A stretch of DNA of 64,000 bases from Parvularcula lutaonensis (GTDB lineage: Bacteria > Pseudomonadota > Alphaproteobacteria > Caulobacterales > Parvularculaceae), in assembly GCF_014651915.1 (NCBI RefSeq), contig NZ_BMXU01000001.1, forward strand, positions 372,001 through 436,000, in the 5' to 3' direction. The notes under the pieces were generated by a model. That model did not search any database. It was not told the DNA's origin and worked only from the letters and a program-made list of their open reading frames with translations. Shown in pieces: positions 1-8,418 of this stretch; within the stretch, counting starts at the first letter, position 1, and each line of letters begins with the position of its first letter. The position numbers and the translations under genes are program-made.

Positions 1-374
1 TTCAGGTCCGTCGCATAACTTCGCTCTTGCCGACGGACCACAGGATCGGAGACCTGATACCGCCAGCCATGGGCCTCGGCATATTCGACAGCGCTCTCGA
101 GATCCGGGAAGGTGAGCTCGATCGATGTGTACGGATCGTTGTTCGAGGTCCAGCCCATGAGAGGTTCGGGAGCCTGGCGGCCAAAGGGTTCGAACGTCAA
201 TTTCCACTGGTTCCGCCGGGACCGGCCACCCCGTTCGGGTTCAGAGGAAACAGGCGTGATGAGCGCCGTCGGCAATTTCCGCGCTTCGAGAACCGACCCT
301 GGAACCTTCGGCGTGCCGCGCATGGTGTTGCGACGGTCCACGATAGACGGAGCGGAAGGAAATTCTCTCGCCAT
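1..374 (-). CDS. NDUFS4-like complex I accessory subunit (3' end outside window)
   Basis: This is a partial gene running off the left edge; about 124 codons are visible. The start is ATG at 374, with a GGAGG ribosome site 8 nt upstream. The protein reads MAREFPSAP, then an NTMRGT segment, then a C-terminal module with WKLTFEPF, EPLMGWTSNNDPY, LTFPDLESAVEYAE and HGWRYQV. That order and spacing match the ETC complex I 18-kDa (NDUFS4) family, a peripheral-arm subunit of NADH:ubiquinone oxidoreductase found in mitochondria and alphaproteobacteria. The visible C-terminus (QERSYATDL) corresponds to the KSYGANF region of the mitochondrial protein, so only a few residues are probably missing. Codons with a G or C third base dominate, as in the neighbours. 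Confidence 0.85.
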   Translation of the reverse strand, partial: MAREFPSAPSIVDRRNTMRGTPKVPGSVLEARKLPTALITPVSSEPERGGRSRRNQWKLTFEPFGRQAPEPLMGWTSNNDPYTSIELTFPDLESAVEYAEAHGWRYQVSDPVVRRQERSYATDL

Positions 375-493
375 AGATTTTGCCTCCGGGGGAAGAGCTG
401 CACTGCCAGAACTCGTCTCACTGGATGAGACGAGGGCCGGGTCCAAAAAGTTCCATCCCGCGAAACTTTTCTGCAGTTCGGCGGCGCGTTCCT

Positions 494-1645
494 TCAGCGG
501 CGCTTGCGGGCGCGCTTCAGGTTCCCTCTCAGGCCGCCACCCGTCAGGGCCGCGACCGCAACGACCGCGGCTGCGATCCGCCATGGCGAGCCGGCGACGA
601 TGTATGCCGGGTGCCAAACCGGATCGAACTTGTCCTTGAACGTCCTTAGCCCGTCGAAATTGTAGAAACGTCTGCCGTGTTGATAGGCCAGGGTGCCCAG
701 ACGGGCGAGGAGGGAGTCCTGTTTCCTGTCCTCGAGCCCGGCAAGGGGAGCGAGGCCCAGGTCCAGCTCTTCAAACCCCTCGTTCTGTGCCCAGAGGGCG
801 AGCTCGGTGAAGAGATAATCCATCCCTCCACCGGGACCGTCATCCCTGAACCGCATCAGGTCCATGGTCACGAGGCCCTTGGACGACCAGACGTTGGCGA
901 ATGCCACGGGGGTGTCCTCGCGATAGACGACAGCGAGCCGGAACCTCCGGAGGTAGTCGGGGTCGAACCGGCCGAGGGAGAAGGTCTTCTCGGCTCCGCT
1001 TTTCATCTCGAGCCACGCATCGGAGACGGGCTTGAGCGACGCGATCAGCTCGTCAGGCGCGTTCTCTTCGTGAACGACGAAACGGCAGCCCGCCTTGATC
1101 GCCTTGTTGCGGGAATTCCGGAGGTCCTTCTTTCCCTTGCCGGAAAGGCTGAACGTGGAAAGGTCGACCACCGCCCGCTCACCGATCTTCTCGGCGGAGA
1201 ATCCGTGCGACCGGTGGCGGTCGGCGGTTTCCTCGCTGACCGAGTAGAAGGCAGGCCAGCCACGCCCTTTTCGCGCGATGTCGATGAACTTCGCCTCGAG
1301 TTCCGGGAACTCCTCTGGAAACCCCACAGGGTCGGCCATGGCAATCCGGGCCCGGCCTTTCGGAGCGAACATGATGAAGCTGCGCCCGGAGTCGCTGAAG
1401 ACGAAGCGCTTGTCTCCGGTGAAGGCAAGGAAGGCTTCGCCGTGGGAGTATTTGGCTTCCTCGATGATCTCGGCAACGAGGTCGAGCTGGCGCGGGTCGG
1501 CAGTGGGGGGGAGGGCCGCCTCCCTCTGGCGCCGGAAGGCCAGCCTTGGGTTGAGAGGAAGACCGCGCTGTCTGCGCCTGCCGCTGCGTCGCGTTTTCGT
1601 TTTTGGGTGGTCGACCAACTGACAAATCCTCTGTGGCTCCGACAA
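494..1645 (-). CDS. MprF-type C-terminal (DUF2156) domain protein
   Basis: The product resembles the cytoplasmic synthase domain of MprF/LPG synthase, which transfers an aminoacyl group from tRNA to phosphatidylglycerol. Family signatures are the GDKRFVFSDSGRSF, ARIAMADPVGFPEEF, GMDYLFTELALWA and LDLGLAPLAGL segments and a final FYNFDGLRTFKDKFDPVW block, spanning about residues 55-345. One hydrophobic helix follows near the C-terminus, ending in an Arg/Lys-rich tail. The multi-pass flippase half of full-length MprF (about 850 residues) is absent. The start is uncertain: no ATG lies near the N-terminus. TTG at 1645, preceded by AGGCGG, is the best choice; the frame is open back to 1708. Substrate lipid or amino acid cannot be assigned. 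Confidence 0.75.
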   Translation of the reverse strand: MSEPQRICQLVDHPKTKTRRSGRRRQRGLPLNPRLAFRRQREAALPPTADPRQLDLVAEIIEEAKYSHGEAFLAFTGDKRFVFSDSGRSFIMFAPKGRARIAMADPVGFPEEFPELEAKFIDIARKGRGWPAFYSVSEETADRHRSHGFSAEKIGERAVVDLSTFSLSGKGKKDLRNSRNKAIKAGCRFVVHEENAPDELIASLKPVSDAWLEMKSGAEKTFSLGRFDPDYLRRFRLAVVYREDTPVAFANVWSSKGLVTMDLMRFRDDGPGGGMDYLFTELALWAQNEGFEELDLGLAPLAGLEDRKQDSLLARLGTLAYQHGRRFYNFDGLRTFKDKFDPVWHPAYIVAGSPWRIAAAVVAVAALTGGGLRGNLKRARKRR

Positions 1646-1907
1646 GGTCCGCCTATCAACCGAGATGGCCGGGGAGGGTCGTTCCGTCGGGTGGCCATGA
1701 CGCCCGCATTATTGCGGAAGGAACCACATCCGCGGTTCTCTCGCCAGCAGCTTGCTCACGGCTCGCTCTCGGGGAATGCAGCCGCGGAGGGCATTGCGCG
1801 ATGGGTCACGCCCAAACGCGATGAGGGGTGATCGGCGATCCGAGGAGTTGCAAACCCTCGGTGAGACTCGTCCGCTGTCCTGCGACCAGCCCTTTGAACC
1901 AAGGGTT

Positions 1908-2546
1908 TCAAACTGGCAGGTGTTGCCCGACCGGCCCTTCTAGCTCGATCTCGTGGGTCCCCACGTTACGCACGCCAGCCTGCCGGAGCGCTTGCAGTAC
2001 CGTTTCCTCGAGGACGGAACCGTCGATCCGGACAAAGACGATCAGGCCACCGCACATCAGCTCGAAGCGAAGTTTGCGAGCCTGCTGCTTGCCGAGGTCG
2101 GTCTCGAGGACCTCATTCAGGTCGCCCCTCGGGACCTCCCCCGAACCTGCTGCGAGGACAGCGTCGGCTATCGCTCCGCCCGAGGCGAGAACGGCACCCG
2201 TAGCACCGAGGGCTCCGAGATGAATCAACGTCCTGAACGGCCCGGCTCTTGTCGAATCCGCTCCCGTCTTGAGGACCAATGCCTTGCGCGGGACGCGTGG
2301 GTCTTCTGCCATTGGCGCTGGATCGACATAGAGGTGGCCGAGCTTTCGCAAGATCGCTTCGCGGCTTCCCATGATGTCAATATGGTCGCGTGGCACGCCA
2401 GTTGCCGCAAGATGCTGGCAGGTGCAGTCGAGTTCATCCTCCGTACGCACCACACCGAACGCCTCACGGACTGCCGGGATGGAGGCGCCAGGATGGTAGG
2501 TAGCGGGAGCGACCGCAGCAGACGACCTTTCGAGTTCCTTTATCAT
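1908..2546 (-). CDS. hypothetical protein, possible general-stress (YflT/17M-like) fold
   Basis: The 212-residue protein has no family I can name firmly. Residues about 27-70 (AFGVVRTEDELDCTCQHLAATGV, then DHIDIMGSREAI) resemble the short domain of general stress protein 17M/YflT, in which a helix follows a beta strand. A glycine/alanine-rich hydrophobic stretch follows (about 112-135). The C-terminal part (ELMCGGLIVFVRIDG, then ALRQAGVRNVGTHEIEL) looks like a second small alpha/beta unit, giving a domain-hairpin-domain arrangement often seen in proteins that glycine-zipper into membranes. Start ATG at 2546 has only a weak ribosome site. It lies among stress genes (YfdX, sigma factor, Hsp20), which fits a stress role by context only. 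Confidence 0.5.
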   Translation of the reverse strand: MIKELERSSAAVAPATYHPGASIPAVREAFGVVRTEDELDCTCQHLAATGVPRDHIDIMGSREAILRKLGHLYVDPAPMAEDPRVPRKALVLKTGADSTRAGPFRTLIHLGALGATGAVLASGGAIADAVLAAGSGEVPRGDLNEVLETDLGKQQARKLRFELMCGGLIVFVRIDGSVLEETVLQALRQAGVRNVGTHEIELEGPVGQHLPV

Positions 2547-2677
2547 CTTCGATAAGTCTTGCTCCCTGTTACAGTCGGTCAGGGTCGGCAGCCTGGTTCA
2601 GCAGCCGGTCCATGGCCTCCCAGTTTCTGTCTTGATGGATCAGTTCAGTCTTGCAGGCTGTGTTGCCCGTTGACGGT

Positions 2678-2707
2678 TCAGGAGCGCACCGGAAGGCGCG
2701 CTCCTGA
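2678..2707 (-). terminator. hairpin downstream of the YfdX gene
   Basis: A perfect 10-bp inverted repeat, TCAGGAGCGC at 2678-2687 and GCGCTCCTGA at 2698-2707, encloses a 10-nt loop. It starts 8 nt after the YfdX stop codon on the minus strand. No clear T-run follows, so this is a candidate intrinsic terminator or 3' stabilising hairpin. Confidence 0.5.
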
Positions 2708-2714
2708 TGGCTTG

Positions 2715-3704
2715 TTAGCTGTTCTCGCCGGGCATCAGGTTCGCAACCTGACGGCGCAGCGACTTCAACAGGCCGCTCGAGTCTTTTTTGTCCTCGATGC
2801 GATCCTCGAGCCTCTCGAGGTCACGCTCCAGCTTGCGATAGAGCGACTTGTCTCCGTAGCCAAAAGCCTTTGCGAGCTGGACCTCATAGGCGGCATTCTG
2901 ACGAAGTTGCTCCGCGACTTCAAAGGCATCGTCTTCGCCTTCGGCAAGAACCGCTTCAGCGAGGGACAGCATGGCATCAGCCCTCAGGAGAGGGATCGGA
3001 ATCGTCTGCTCAGTGACGACAAGCGTCGACAGGGCTGCGTCGAGGGCAACCTTGGCAGCCTCGATCTCACCATCGTCGATCAGGGCTGCGACTTCCTTGA
3101 TGGCGTCCGGATAGGTCGCGAGCGGAATGCTGGTCGTCGTGATGATGAACTCGCTCCCGAACGATTCTGCGAGCGGCCTTGCTTCCTGGATCTTTCCGTC
3201 TTCGACAAGTTCCTCAATGGTTTTGCGCAGGGCCTTCACATCTTCGACCGTGGCGATGAGATCCTGACGGGAAGCGGTGACGCTGACCGGAGCGAGGGCG
3301 AGGTCAGGCTCGCGCGCCACGATCACTTCCAGTTTACCGGTTGCTTCGGCCAAGGCTTCAAGAGCGGCCTCCGGATCGCCGTCAGCGAGAAAGATGACGG
3401 CCTGACGCGACTGCTCGAGGGCGATGGCTGCGTCCCTCAGCAGGGTAGCGCGCTTTTCGGCGAGTTTCTGGCTGGCGTTGGAATCGACTTCGTCAGCGAC
3501 AGAAGCCTGGGCTTCGGCCTGGTTTTCGGGAGCCTTTACGTCAGCGCTACCGCTCTCGGTGCCTTGTTCGACAATGGTCGAAGCGGCCGGCACGGCATTC
3601 GCGGTGTCTTCCGCAAAGGCGGGCGAAAGCAACAAAGCCAGCGACGCCAGTGCGGCCTTGGAGACGTCACCCATCATCAGGGTCTTGGTACTGATTTTCG
3701 GCAT
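2715..3704 (-). CDS. YfdX family periplasmic protein
   Basis: The 329-residue product has a signal peptide (MPKISTKTLMMGDVSKA, then ALASLALLLSPAFAED) followed by an acidic linker and a helical YfdX domain from about residue 75. Diagnostic segments are RATLLRDAAIALEQSRQAV, LEALAEATGKLEVIVAREP, SIPLATYPDAIKEVA and LDAALSTLVVTEQTIPIPLL. YfdX proteins are induced under acid, dicarboxylate or multidrug stress in enterobacteria and are thought to act as periplasmic chaperone-like tetramers; exact function is unsettled. The start at 3704 is chosen because GAGGAGG lies 7 nt upstream and a signal peptide begins there; the open frame continues to 3827 without such support. It is divergent from the ECF sigma gene, suggesting control by the same stress circuit. 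Confidence 0.8.
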   Translation of the reverse strand: MPKISTKTLMMGDVSKAALASLALLLSPAFAEDTANAVPAASTIVEQGTESGSADVKAPENQAEAQASVADEVDSNASQKLAEKRATLLRDAAIALEQSRQAVIFLADGDPEAALEALAEATGKLEVIVAREPDLALAPVSVTASRQDLIATVEDVKALRKTIEELVEDGKIQEARPLAESFGSEFIITTTSIPLATYPDAIKEVAALIDDGEIEAAKVALDAALSTLVVTEQTIPIPLLRADAMLSLAEAVLAEGEDDAFEVAEQLRQNAAYEVQLAKAFGYGDKSLYRKLERDLERLEDRIEDKKDSSGLLKSLRRQVANLMPGENS

Positions 3705-3937
3705 TTCAAAGTTCCTCCTCGTTTCGAATTCCGGTGCAGTCGAACAGACTTTTCGGCGAAGGCGAAGGAGTCCTGCTTTCTCTGACTGGACCTCAGTACA
3801 CAGCCGGATGGTTCTGAGATGTCGCACTGATACTGCTTTTGATCTCAGATCGTCCTTTGCCGACGCTCGCCTTCGTAGCTATAGACGGACCAGCCGCGGA
3901 AAAGTTCAGCCGGCTCGTCAAACCGAAAGGGCCATCG

Positions 3938-4453
3938 ATGGAAACCTACGCTCTGGTCGCAGAACTTCCGCGGCTGCGGGGATATGCCCGGTACCTCGCC
4001 AGGGATCCCGCAGAGGCAGAGGATCTCGTCCACGACACGATCGAGAAGGCGCTGAAGGCCTTCCAGCAGGCCGCAAAGCCGACATCATTGCGGGCGTGGC
4101 TCTTTTCGATCATGCGCAATCGCCATATCGATCTCGTTCGTCGGCGAAATGGGGCCGCGGAAACAACGTCCGCGGACGAGGCGGAGATCGAACATGCCGT
4201 GCCCGATGTCCGTCTCGAGGCTTCGGACTTCCTGCGCGATCTCGAAGGGGCCTTCTCCCGCCTGCCGGGAGAGTTGAAGGAAACGATCTGGCTTGTCAGT
4301 ATACAGGGCTATTCCTATGCAGAGGTCGCCGAGGTCATGTCCGTACCAGTCGGCACGGTCAGGTCCCGCGTCTTCCGTGCAAGGGAACTGCTGCGCGAAC
4401 ACCTGAAGGATTATTTTCCGAAGCTGAACCCTGAGGCAGACGAGAATGACTGA
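3938..4453 (+). CDS. ECF-subfamily RNA polymerase sigma factor
   Basis: The 171-residue protein carries sigma region 2 (LPRLRGYARYLARDPAEAED, then LVHDTIEKAL and LRAWLFSIMRN) at about residues 8-65. Region 4 (LPGELKETIWLVSIQGYSYA, then EVMSVPVGTVRSRVFRARELL) lies at about 110-160. This is the compact two-domain architecture of group 4 (ECF) sigma factors. The start at 3938 gives the usual ECF length; the frame is open upstream to 3839 but that extension matches nothing. The gene overlaps the next one by 8 nt, and the downstream product is a typical membrane anti-sigma factor, so the pair forms one regulatory unit. Likely targets are the adjacent YfdX and Hsp20 genes (inference). Whether it belongs to the EcfG general-stress group cannot be decided by eye, since no NepR or PhyR is visible here. 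Confidence 0.88.
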   Translation: METYALVAELPRLRGYARYLARDPAEAEDLVHDTIEKALKAFQQAAKPTSLRAWLFSIMRNRHIDLVRRRNGAAETTSADEAEIEHAVPDVRLEASDFLRDLEGAFSRLPGELKETIWLVSIQGYSYAEVAEVMSVPVGTVRSRVFRARELLREHLKDYFPKLNPEADEND

Positions 4454-4754
4454 CCTGCGACCGCCAACGCCCGAAGAACTCTCCGCTTACCATGATGGGC
4501 AGCTCGACCCAGATCGTCTTGTCGAGGTTGCTCAGTTTCTTGCCGAGAACACGACCCATGACGAGCTGATGGCGACCGACGCTGCGATTCGGGATGGCTT
4601 GAAGGCCCTGCACCAACCTGTTTCCGGAGACATCCCAAAGATCCTGAGGGCCGCCCTCGACGAGCAGTATCCGCCGCCCTGGTTCCGTCGCCACGCCATT
4701 GCCCTGATTGCCGGCACGGCATTGCTGGGCCTGGCTGCTGTCCTTCTGACCTAG
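4446..4754 (+). CDS. membrane-anchored anti-sigma factor
   Basis: The 102-residue protein begins TPEELSAYHDGQLDPDRLVEV, a signature of the N-terminal sigma-binding helices of anti-sigma factors paired with ECF sigmas. It has one predicted transmembrane helix near its C-terminus (HAIALIAGTALLGLAAVLL, about 82-101) and almost no periplasmic tail. The zinc-binding HxxxCxxC motif of ZAS-type anti-sigmas is missing. Translation is coupled to the sigma gene through an 8-nt overlap. Expected role: sequester the upstream sigma factor at the inner membrane until stress releases it. With no periplasmic sensor domain, the signal is probably cytoplasmic or membrane-derived (inference). Confidence 0.8.
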   Translation: MTDLRPPTPEELSAYHDGQLDPDRLVEVAQFLAENTTHDELMATDAAIRDGLKALHQPVSGDIPKILRAALDEQYPPPWFRRHAIALIAGTALLGLAAVLLT

Positions 4755-4955
4755 AACGAGGAGCGGGCCGGGGGCGCCCCGGCATTCGCTCTCAGCCCTT
4801 TTTCCAATCCTGCCGTCGCGGACGGGGCCAGGTCCGCTCGCCTGTCAACCTGGCGACGCCGGGCGACAATTTTTTCGATTTTTTTGCGGCAGGCCGTGAA
4901 CTTTCCGGGTGCCTTCTTCGTCCAAGAGGACAGAACAGCAGAAAGGAGGTCGCAA

Positions 4956-5387
4956 ATGATGCTGAGTTCCTTTGACCCGTCCCGCAACTGGGATCCGTTC
5001 ACCGAGATGCGGTGGCTTCAGAACCAGATGAACCAGTTCTTCGAGAGTGTCGCTGATCGGAGCAGCTCGGCATTCCCTGCGGTCAATCTCTACGCGAATG
5101 ACCAGGGCCTGCTGATCACGGCGGAAATGCCGGGCTTCAGTGAGGATCAGGTCGAGCTCTCGGTCCAGGACAACGAACTCGTTATCGAAGGCGAGACGTC
5201 CGAAACCAACGAGGCAACCGACTGGCATCGGAAAGAGCGTCGCTATGGCAAGTTCGTCCGGAGGATCGAACTGCCGTTCCGCGTTGATCCCGACCAGGTG
5301 GATGCCCGTTTTGAAAACGGTGTCCTCGAGATCGAGCTCAAACGGCCCGAAGAGGACAAGCCCCGTAAGATCCCGGTGAACCGCTAA
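4956..5387 (+). CDS. small heat shock protein Hsp20 (first of three)
   Basis: The 143-residue protein is a class A alpha-crystallin chaperone. Visible features are the N-terminal NWDPFTEMRWLQNQMNQFF, the alpha-crystallin domain PAVNLYANDQGLLITAEMPG through DARFENGVLEIELKRPEEDK, and a C-terminal I-P-V motif (RKIPVNR) used for oligomer assembly. Start ATG at 4956 is set by AAAGGAGG 7 nt upstream; the open frame reaches back to 4884. It is the first gene of a three-gene sHsp operon with spacings of 25 and 26 nt, each gene with its own strong AAAGGAGG site. The 200-bp upstream gap is T-rich just before the gene (ATTTTTTCGATTTTTTTG), compatible with a heat-regulated leader, though I see no clear ROSE thermometer. 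Confidence 0.92.
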   Translation: MMLSSFDPSRNWDPFTEMRWLQNQMNQFFESVADRSSSAFPAVNLYANDQGLLITAEMPGFSEDQVELSVQDNELVIEGETSETNEATDWHRKERRYGKFVRRIELPFRVDPDQVDARFENGVLEIELKRPEEDKPRKIPVNR

Positions 5388-5412
5388 GAAAGACGACGAA
5401 AGGAGGTTTGAC

Positions 5413-5811
5413 ATGTCTGCAGATCTCGTCCGTCAAGACCGGGAAGAGAATGTCACCCGGCTCGACGACCATCGTTCGGTCCCTGTTTATCGTCCCGATA
5501 CGGACATCTACGATGACGGGGACCGCGTGATCATCGAGGCCGATCTGCCCGGCTGCTCGGTGGATGACATCGACATCACCCTCGAGAACGGTGTCCTGAC
5601 GATCAAGAGCCAGCAACCGCGCCAATCACGCAGCGGCTGGCGACCGATCTACACGGAGTATGGAGAGGGTCGGTTCGAAAGGAGCTTCGCGCTCACCGAT
5701 GACATCGATCAGGACAAGATCGATGCCTCGGTCCGCAACGGGGTTCTGCGTCTGGAACTCCATCGCTCCGAAAGCACGAAGCCGCGCCGGATCAGCATTT
5801 CGGCAAAATAA
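5413..5811 (+). CDS. small heat shock protein Hsp20 (second of three)
   Basis: The 132-residue alpha-crystallin protein has the core VPVYRPDTDIYDDGDRVIIE, the LPGCSVDDIDITLENGVLTI strand pair and the C-terminal SVRNGVLRLELHRSE block. Its tail ends PRRISISAK, so the assembly motif I-x-I is present as ISI. It is shorter and more acidic at the N-terminus than its neighbours. The RBS is AAAGGAGG 8 nt before ATG. Three divergent paralogues in tandem suggest they form hetero-oligomers or cover different clients (inference). Confidence 0.92.
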   Translation: MSADLVRQDREENVTRLDDHRSVPVYRPDTDIYDDGDRVIIEADLPGCSVDDIDITLENGVLTIKSQQPRQSRSGWRPIYTEYGEGRFERSFALTDDIDQDKIDASVRNGVLRLELHRSESTKPRRISISAK

Positions 5812-5837
5812 ATATTCTTCGAAAGGAGGATAAGACG

Positions 5838-6380
5838 ATGAAAGTGCGTGATCTTGTACCTTGGGGTCGGCGCAAGAACGCGGATCATGCGCCGGCCCTT
5901 CGTTTCCGCGGAGGCCGTGACCACCGGCAAGACCGCGAACGGCCGCTCGACCTGTTCCAGGACGAGATGAACGATGTGTTCGAGCGGTTCTTCCGGCGCT
6001 TCGACGCGCCGTCCTTCGACCGCTTTGGCGGTCTGTTCGGCGGGGTCCCGCAGCCGCTGGTCGATGTTTCTGAAACCGACAAGGAGATCAAGATCGTCGT
6101 CGATCTCCCTGGCCTGGATGAAGACGACATCGACGTGAGTGTCACGGGTAACCTGCTGACCGTCCGCGGTGAACGCCGCGAAGAACGTGACGAGGACGAG
6201 CGTGGCTTTGTTGTCCACGAGCGGACTATCGGAACGTTCTACCGTTCGATCCCGCTGCCTCCGGGCATTGACCCTGACAAGGCGAAAGCCGAGTTCAAAC
6301 GGGGTGTCCTGAAAGTCCGTATCCCGAAAACCGCCGATGCGGCAGGACACACCAAGCGTATCGAAGTCAAGGCAGCTTGA
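5838..6380 (+). CDS. small heat shock protein Hsp20 (third of three)
   Basis: The 180-residue protein has a longer N-terminal arm (residues about 1-75, Arg- and Phe-rich, including the PLDLFQDEMNDVFERFFRRF amphipathic stretch). The alpha-crystallin domain follows: PQPLVDVSETDKEIKIVVDL, then GLDEDDIDVSVTGNLLTVRG and KAEFKRGVLKVRIPKTA. The tail KRIEVKAA carries an I-x-V assembly motif. The RBS AAAGGAGG precedes ATG at 5838. It is the last gene of the sHsp operon; a GC-rich hairpin follows directly. Confidence 0.92.
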   Translation: MKVRDLVPWGRRKNADHAPALRFRGGRDHRQDRERPLDLFQDEMNDVFERFFRRFDAPSFDRFGGLFGGVPQPLVDVSETDKEIKIVVDLPGLDEDDIDVSVTGNLLTVRGERREERDEDERGFVVHERTIGTFYRSIPLPPGIDPDKAKAEFKRGVLKVRIPKTADAAGHTKRIEVKAA

Positions 6381-6737
6381 CGGAGAGACACCCCCGCGCA
6401 CTTCCCTGCCTCCCCCGCGCGGGGGTGGTCTACCGCCCGGAACTCCTAGCCCCCATAGAACGTGAGTAGGCCATGGGTCAGGGGCGGGCCTTCAATGGGC
6501 GGGCGGTTATGACAGGCCAGCCAAGTCGGCCTCACCCGAAGACCTGGCGCTATCAATTCCCAAATCGTTGGTAAGCTGAATATCGCGCTGTGAGCGCGAA
6601 TGTCTCCCTGCACCCTTGCGATTGCCGACGGACGTTGGTCCCCAGCGGCACTTTTCTTGCCGTGCGCCCTATGCGCGACACGAGCGCGCGCCTAAGGTCG
6701 CCGAAAAAAACAAGAAAATTCTACCAGGGAGAGAAAA
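6381..6737. other. 357-bp intergenic region before pckA
   Basis: No supportable gene lies here. Beyond the terminator hairpin at its left end, it holds a small hairpin at 6583-6599 (TCGCGCT, 3-nt loop, AGCGCGA). A purine-rich leader ends in CAGGGAGAG just before the pckA GTG start. It presumably contains the pckA promoter and control sites, but I cannot place them by eye. Confidence 0.4.
6390..6426 (+). terminator. GC hairpin after the Hsp20 operon
   Basis: The arms ACCCCCGCGC (6390-6399) and GCGCGGGGGT (6417-6426) pair over 10 bp around a 17-nt loop. The right arm also forms the local palindrome CCCCCGCGCGGGGG at 6412-6425. No T-run follows, so it is a probable but not textbook terminator. 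Confidence 0.5.
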
Positions 6738-8321
6738 GTGGCAGGGACAGAAGCGATCCTGCGGGAGTTGGGCGTCACGACGCCCGGAACCGTGCATCAC
6801 AACCTCAAGGAAGCGAGGCTCTACGAAATCGCCGTGCGCAGGGGCGAGGGCGAAGTGGCCAAGGGCGGCGCGCTCGTCGTGAAGACCGGCGCGCATACCG
6901 GCCGTTCGGCGAAGGACAAGTTCGTGGTCCGGGACGCCGAGACCGAAGACACGGTCTGGTGGTACAATAATACGCCGATGACGACCGAGCATTTCGACGC
7001 GCTCTGGGCTGACTTCAGGAACCATCTCGAGGGGCGCGAGGTCTATGTCCAGGACCTTTTCGGTGGCGCGGATCCGGCGCACCGTATTTCTGTTCGTGTG
7101 GTGAACGAGCTGGCCTGGCACAATCTGTTCATCCGGCATCTGCTTCGCCGTCCGTTGGACGATGAGCTGGCGAACTTCGCGCCGGACTACACCATCGTGA
7201 ACCTGCCGAGCTTCAAGGCCGATCCTGCGCGCCATGGCTGCCGCTCGGAGACGGTCATCGGCGTCAATTTCGCAGAGAAGCTGATCCTGATCGGCGGTAC
7301 GGCCTATGCCGGCGAGACGAAGAAGTCTGTCTTCACGCTGCTGAACTACATCCTCCCCAAGCAGGATGTGCTTCCGATGCACTGCTCGGTGAATGTAGGC
7401 GAGCGTGGCGATGCTGCGGTCTTTTTCGGTCTTTCAGGGACGGGCAAGACGACGCTCTCCGCCGATCCGAACCGTCGGCTCGTTGGTGATGACGAACACG
7501 GATGGTCCGAGGGTGGCCTTTTCAATTTCGAAGGCGGTTGCTACGCCAAGATGATCCGCCTTTCCGAAAAGGCCGAGCCGGAAATCTACGCCACCACGCA
7601 GAAATGGGCCACAGTGCTCGAGAATGTCGTCATGGATCCCGACACGCGGGAGCTCGATCTCGACGATGCTTCGCTCGCGGAGAACAGCCGTGGCGCCTAT
7701 CCGATCCACTACATCCCGAACATCGTCGAAGACGGCCGCTGCGGCCCGGCACAGAACGTCATCATGCTGACCTGTGATGCGTTTGGCGTGATGCCGCCGA
7801 TCGCCAAGCTGTCGACGCCCCAGGCGATGTATCACTTCCTGTCAGGCTACACGGCAAAGGTGGCCGGGACTGAGCGCGGGGTGACCGAGCCGACGGCAAC
7901 CTTCTCCACCTGCTTCGGCGCGCCGTTCATGCCGCGGCACCCTTCGGTCTATGGCGAGCTCCTTCGCCAGCGGATCGATACGACAGACGCGACCTGCTGG
8001 TTGGTCAATACCGGCTGGACCGGCGGTCCGCATGGTATCGGCCACCGTATGCCGATCAAGGCAACGCGGACGCTTCTCAACGCCGCGCTTGACGGTTCGC
8101 TCAATGACGCGACCTATCGAGAGGACCCGCATTTCGGCTTCCTCGTGCCCACGTCGCTCCCGGGCGTGGACAGTGCGATCCTCGATCCGCGCGGCACGTG
8201 GGGCGATGCAGATGCCTTCGATCAGCAGGCGGAGAAACTGGCGGCCATGTTCCGCGAGAATTTCGCCAAGTTCGAAGATTATGTCGCGGATGACGTCAAA
8301 GCGGCTGCTCCGGGTCGATGA
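6738..8321 (+). CDS. pckA: phosphoenolpyruvate carboxykinase (ATP)
   Basis: The 527-residue cytosolic enzyme converts oxaloacetate and ATP to phosphoenolpyruvate, ADP and CO2, the first step of gluconeogenesis from TCA intermediates. Visible motifs: the substrate loop [14 protein letters not shown] (about 53-66), the P-loop [13 protein letters not shown] (about 231-243), and the kinase-2/metal segment [20 protein letters not shown] with the catalytic DDEHGW. Length and motif order are standard for the ATP-dependent family. The start is GTG at 6738, preceded by GGGAGAG. The gene stands alone between two hairpins. It would be needed by a cell growing on organic or fatty acids, such as the products of the downstream island. 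Confidence 0.97.
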   Translation: MAGTEAILRELGVTTPGTVHHNLKEARLYEIAVRRGEGEVAKGGALVVKTGAHTGRSAKDKFVVRDAETEDTVWWYNNTPMTTEHFDALWADFRNHLEGREVYVQDLFGGADPAHRISVRVVNELAWHNLFIRHLLRRPLDDELANFAPDYTIVNLPSFKADPARHGCRSETVIGVNFAEKLILIGGTAYAGETKKSVFTLLNYILPKQDVLPMHCSVNVGERGDAAVFFGLSGTGKTTLSADPNRRLVGDDEHGWSEGGLFNFEGGCYAKMIRLSEKAEPEIYATTQKWATVLENVVMDPDTRELDLDDASLAENSRGAYPIHYIPNIVEDGRCGPAQNVIMLTCDAFGVMPPIAKLSTPQAMYHFLSGYTAKVAGTERGVTEPTATFSTCFGAPFMPRHPSVYGELLRQRIDTTDATCWLVNTGWTGGPHGIGHRMPIKATRTLLNAALDGSLNDATYREDPHFGFLVPTSLPGVDSAILDPRGTWGDADAFDQQAEKLAAMFRENFAKFEDYVADDVKAAAPGR

Positions 8322-8330
8322 GGCCGAAAA

Positions 8331-8355
8331 CGGCGGAGCACCTATCGCTCCGCCG
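8331..8355 (+). terminator. hairpin after pckA
   Basis: CGGCGGAGC (8331-8339) pairs perfectly with GCTCCGCCG (8347-8355) across a 7-nt loop, 10 bp after the pckA stop. Flanking GGCC repeats can extend the stem. No T-tail is seen. Confidence 0.5.
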
Positions 8356-8418
8356 TGGCCTGGCCGCGAGGGACAGGCGGCGCTTGGCGTCGCGGGGCAG
8401 GGCGCCTAGGCTTTTCCG

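Noticed and set aside
677-1831. Long plus-strand open frame opposite the MprF-type gene
   Set aside because: It is an antisense shadow with no recognisable motif; the minus strand carries a clear domain.
2559-3785. Long plus-strand frame opposite the YfdX gene
   Set aside because: The minus strand has a signal peptide, strong RBS and family motifs; the plus frame has none.
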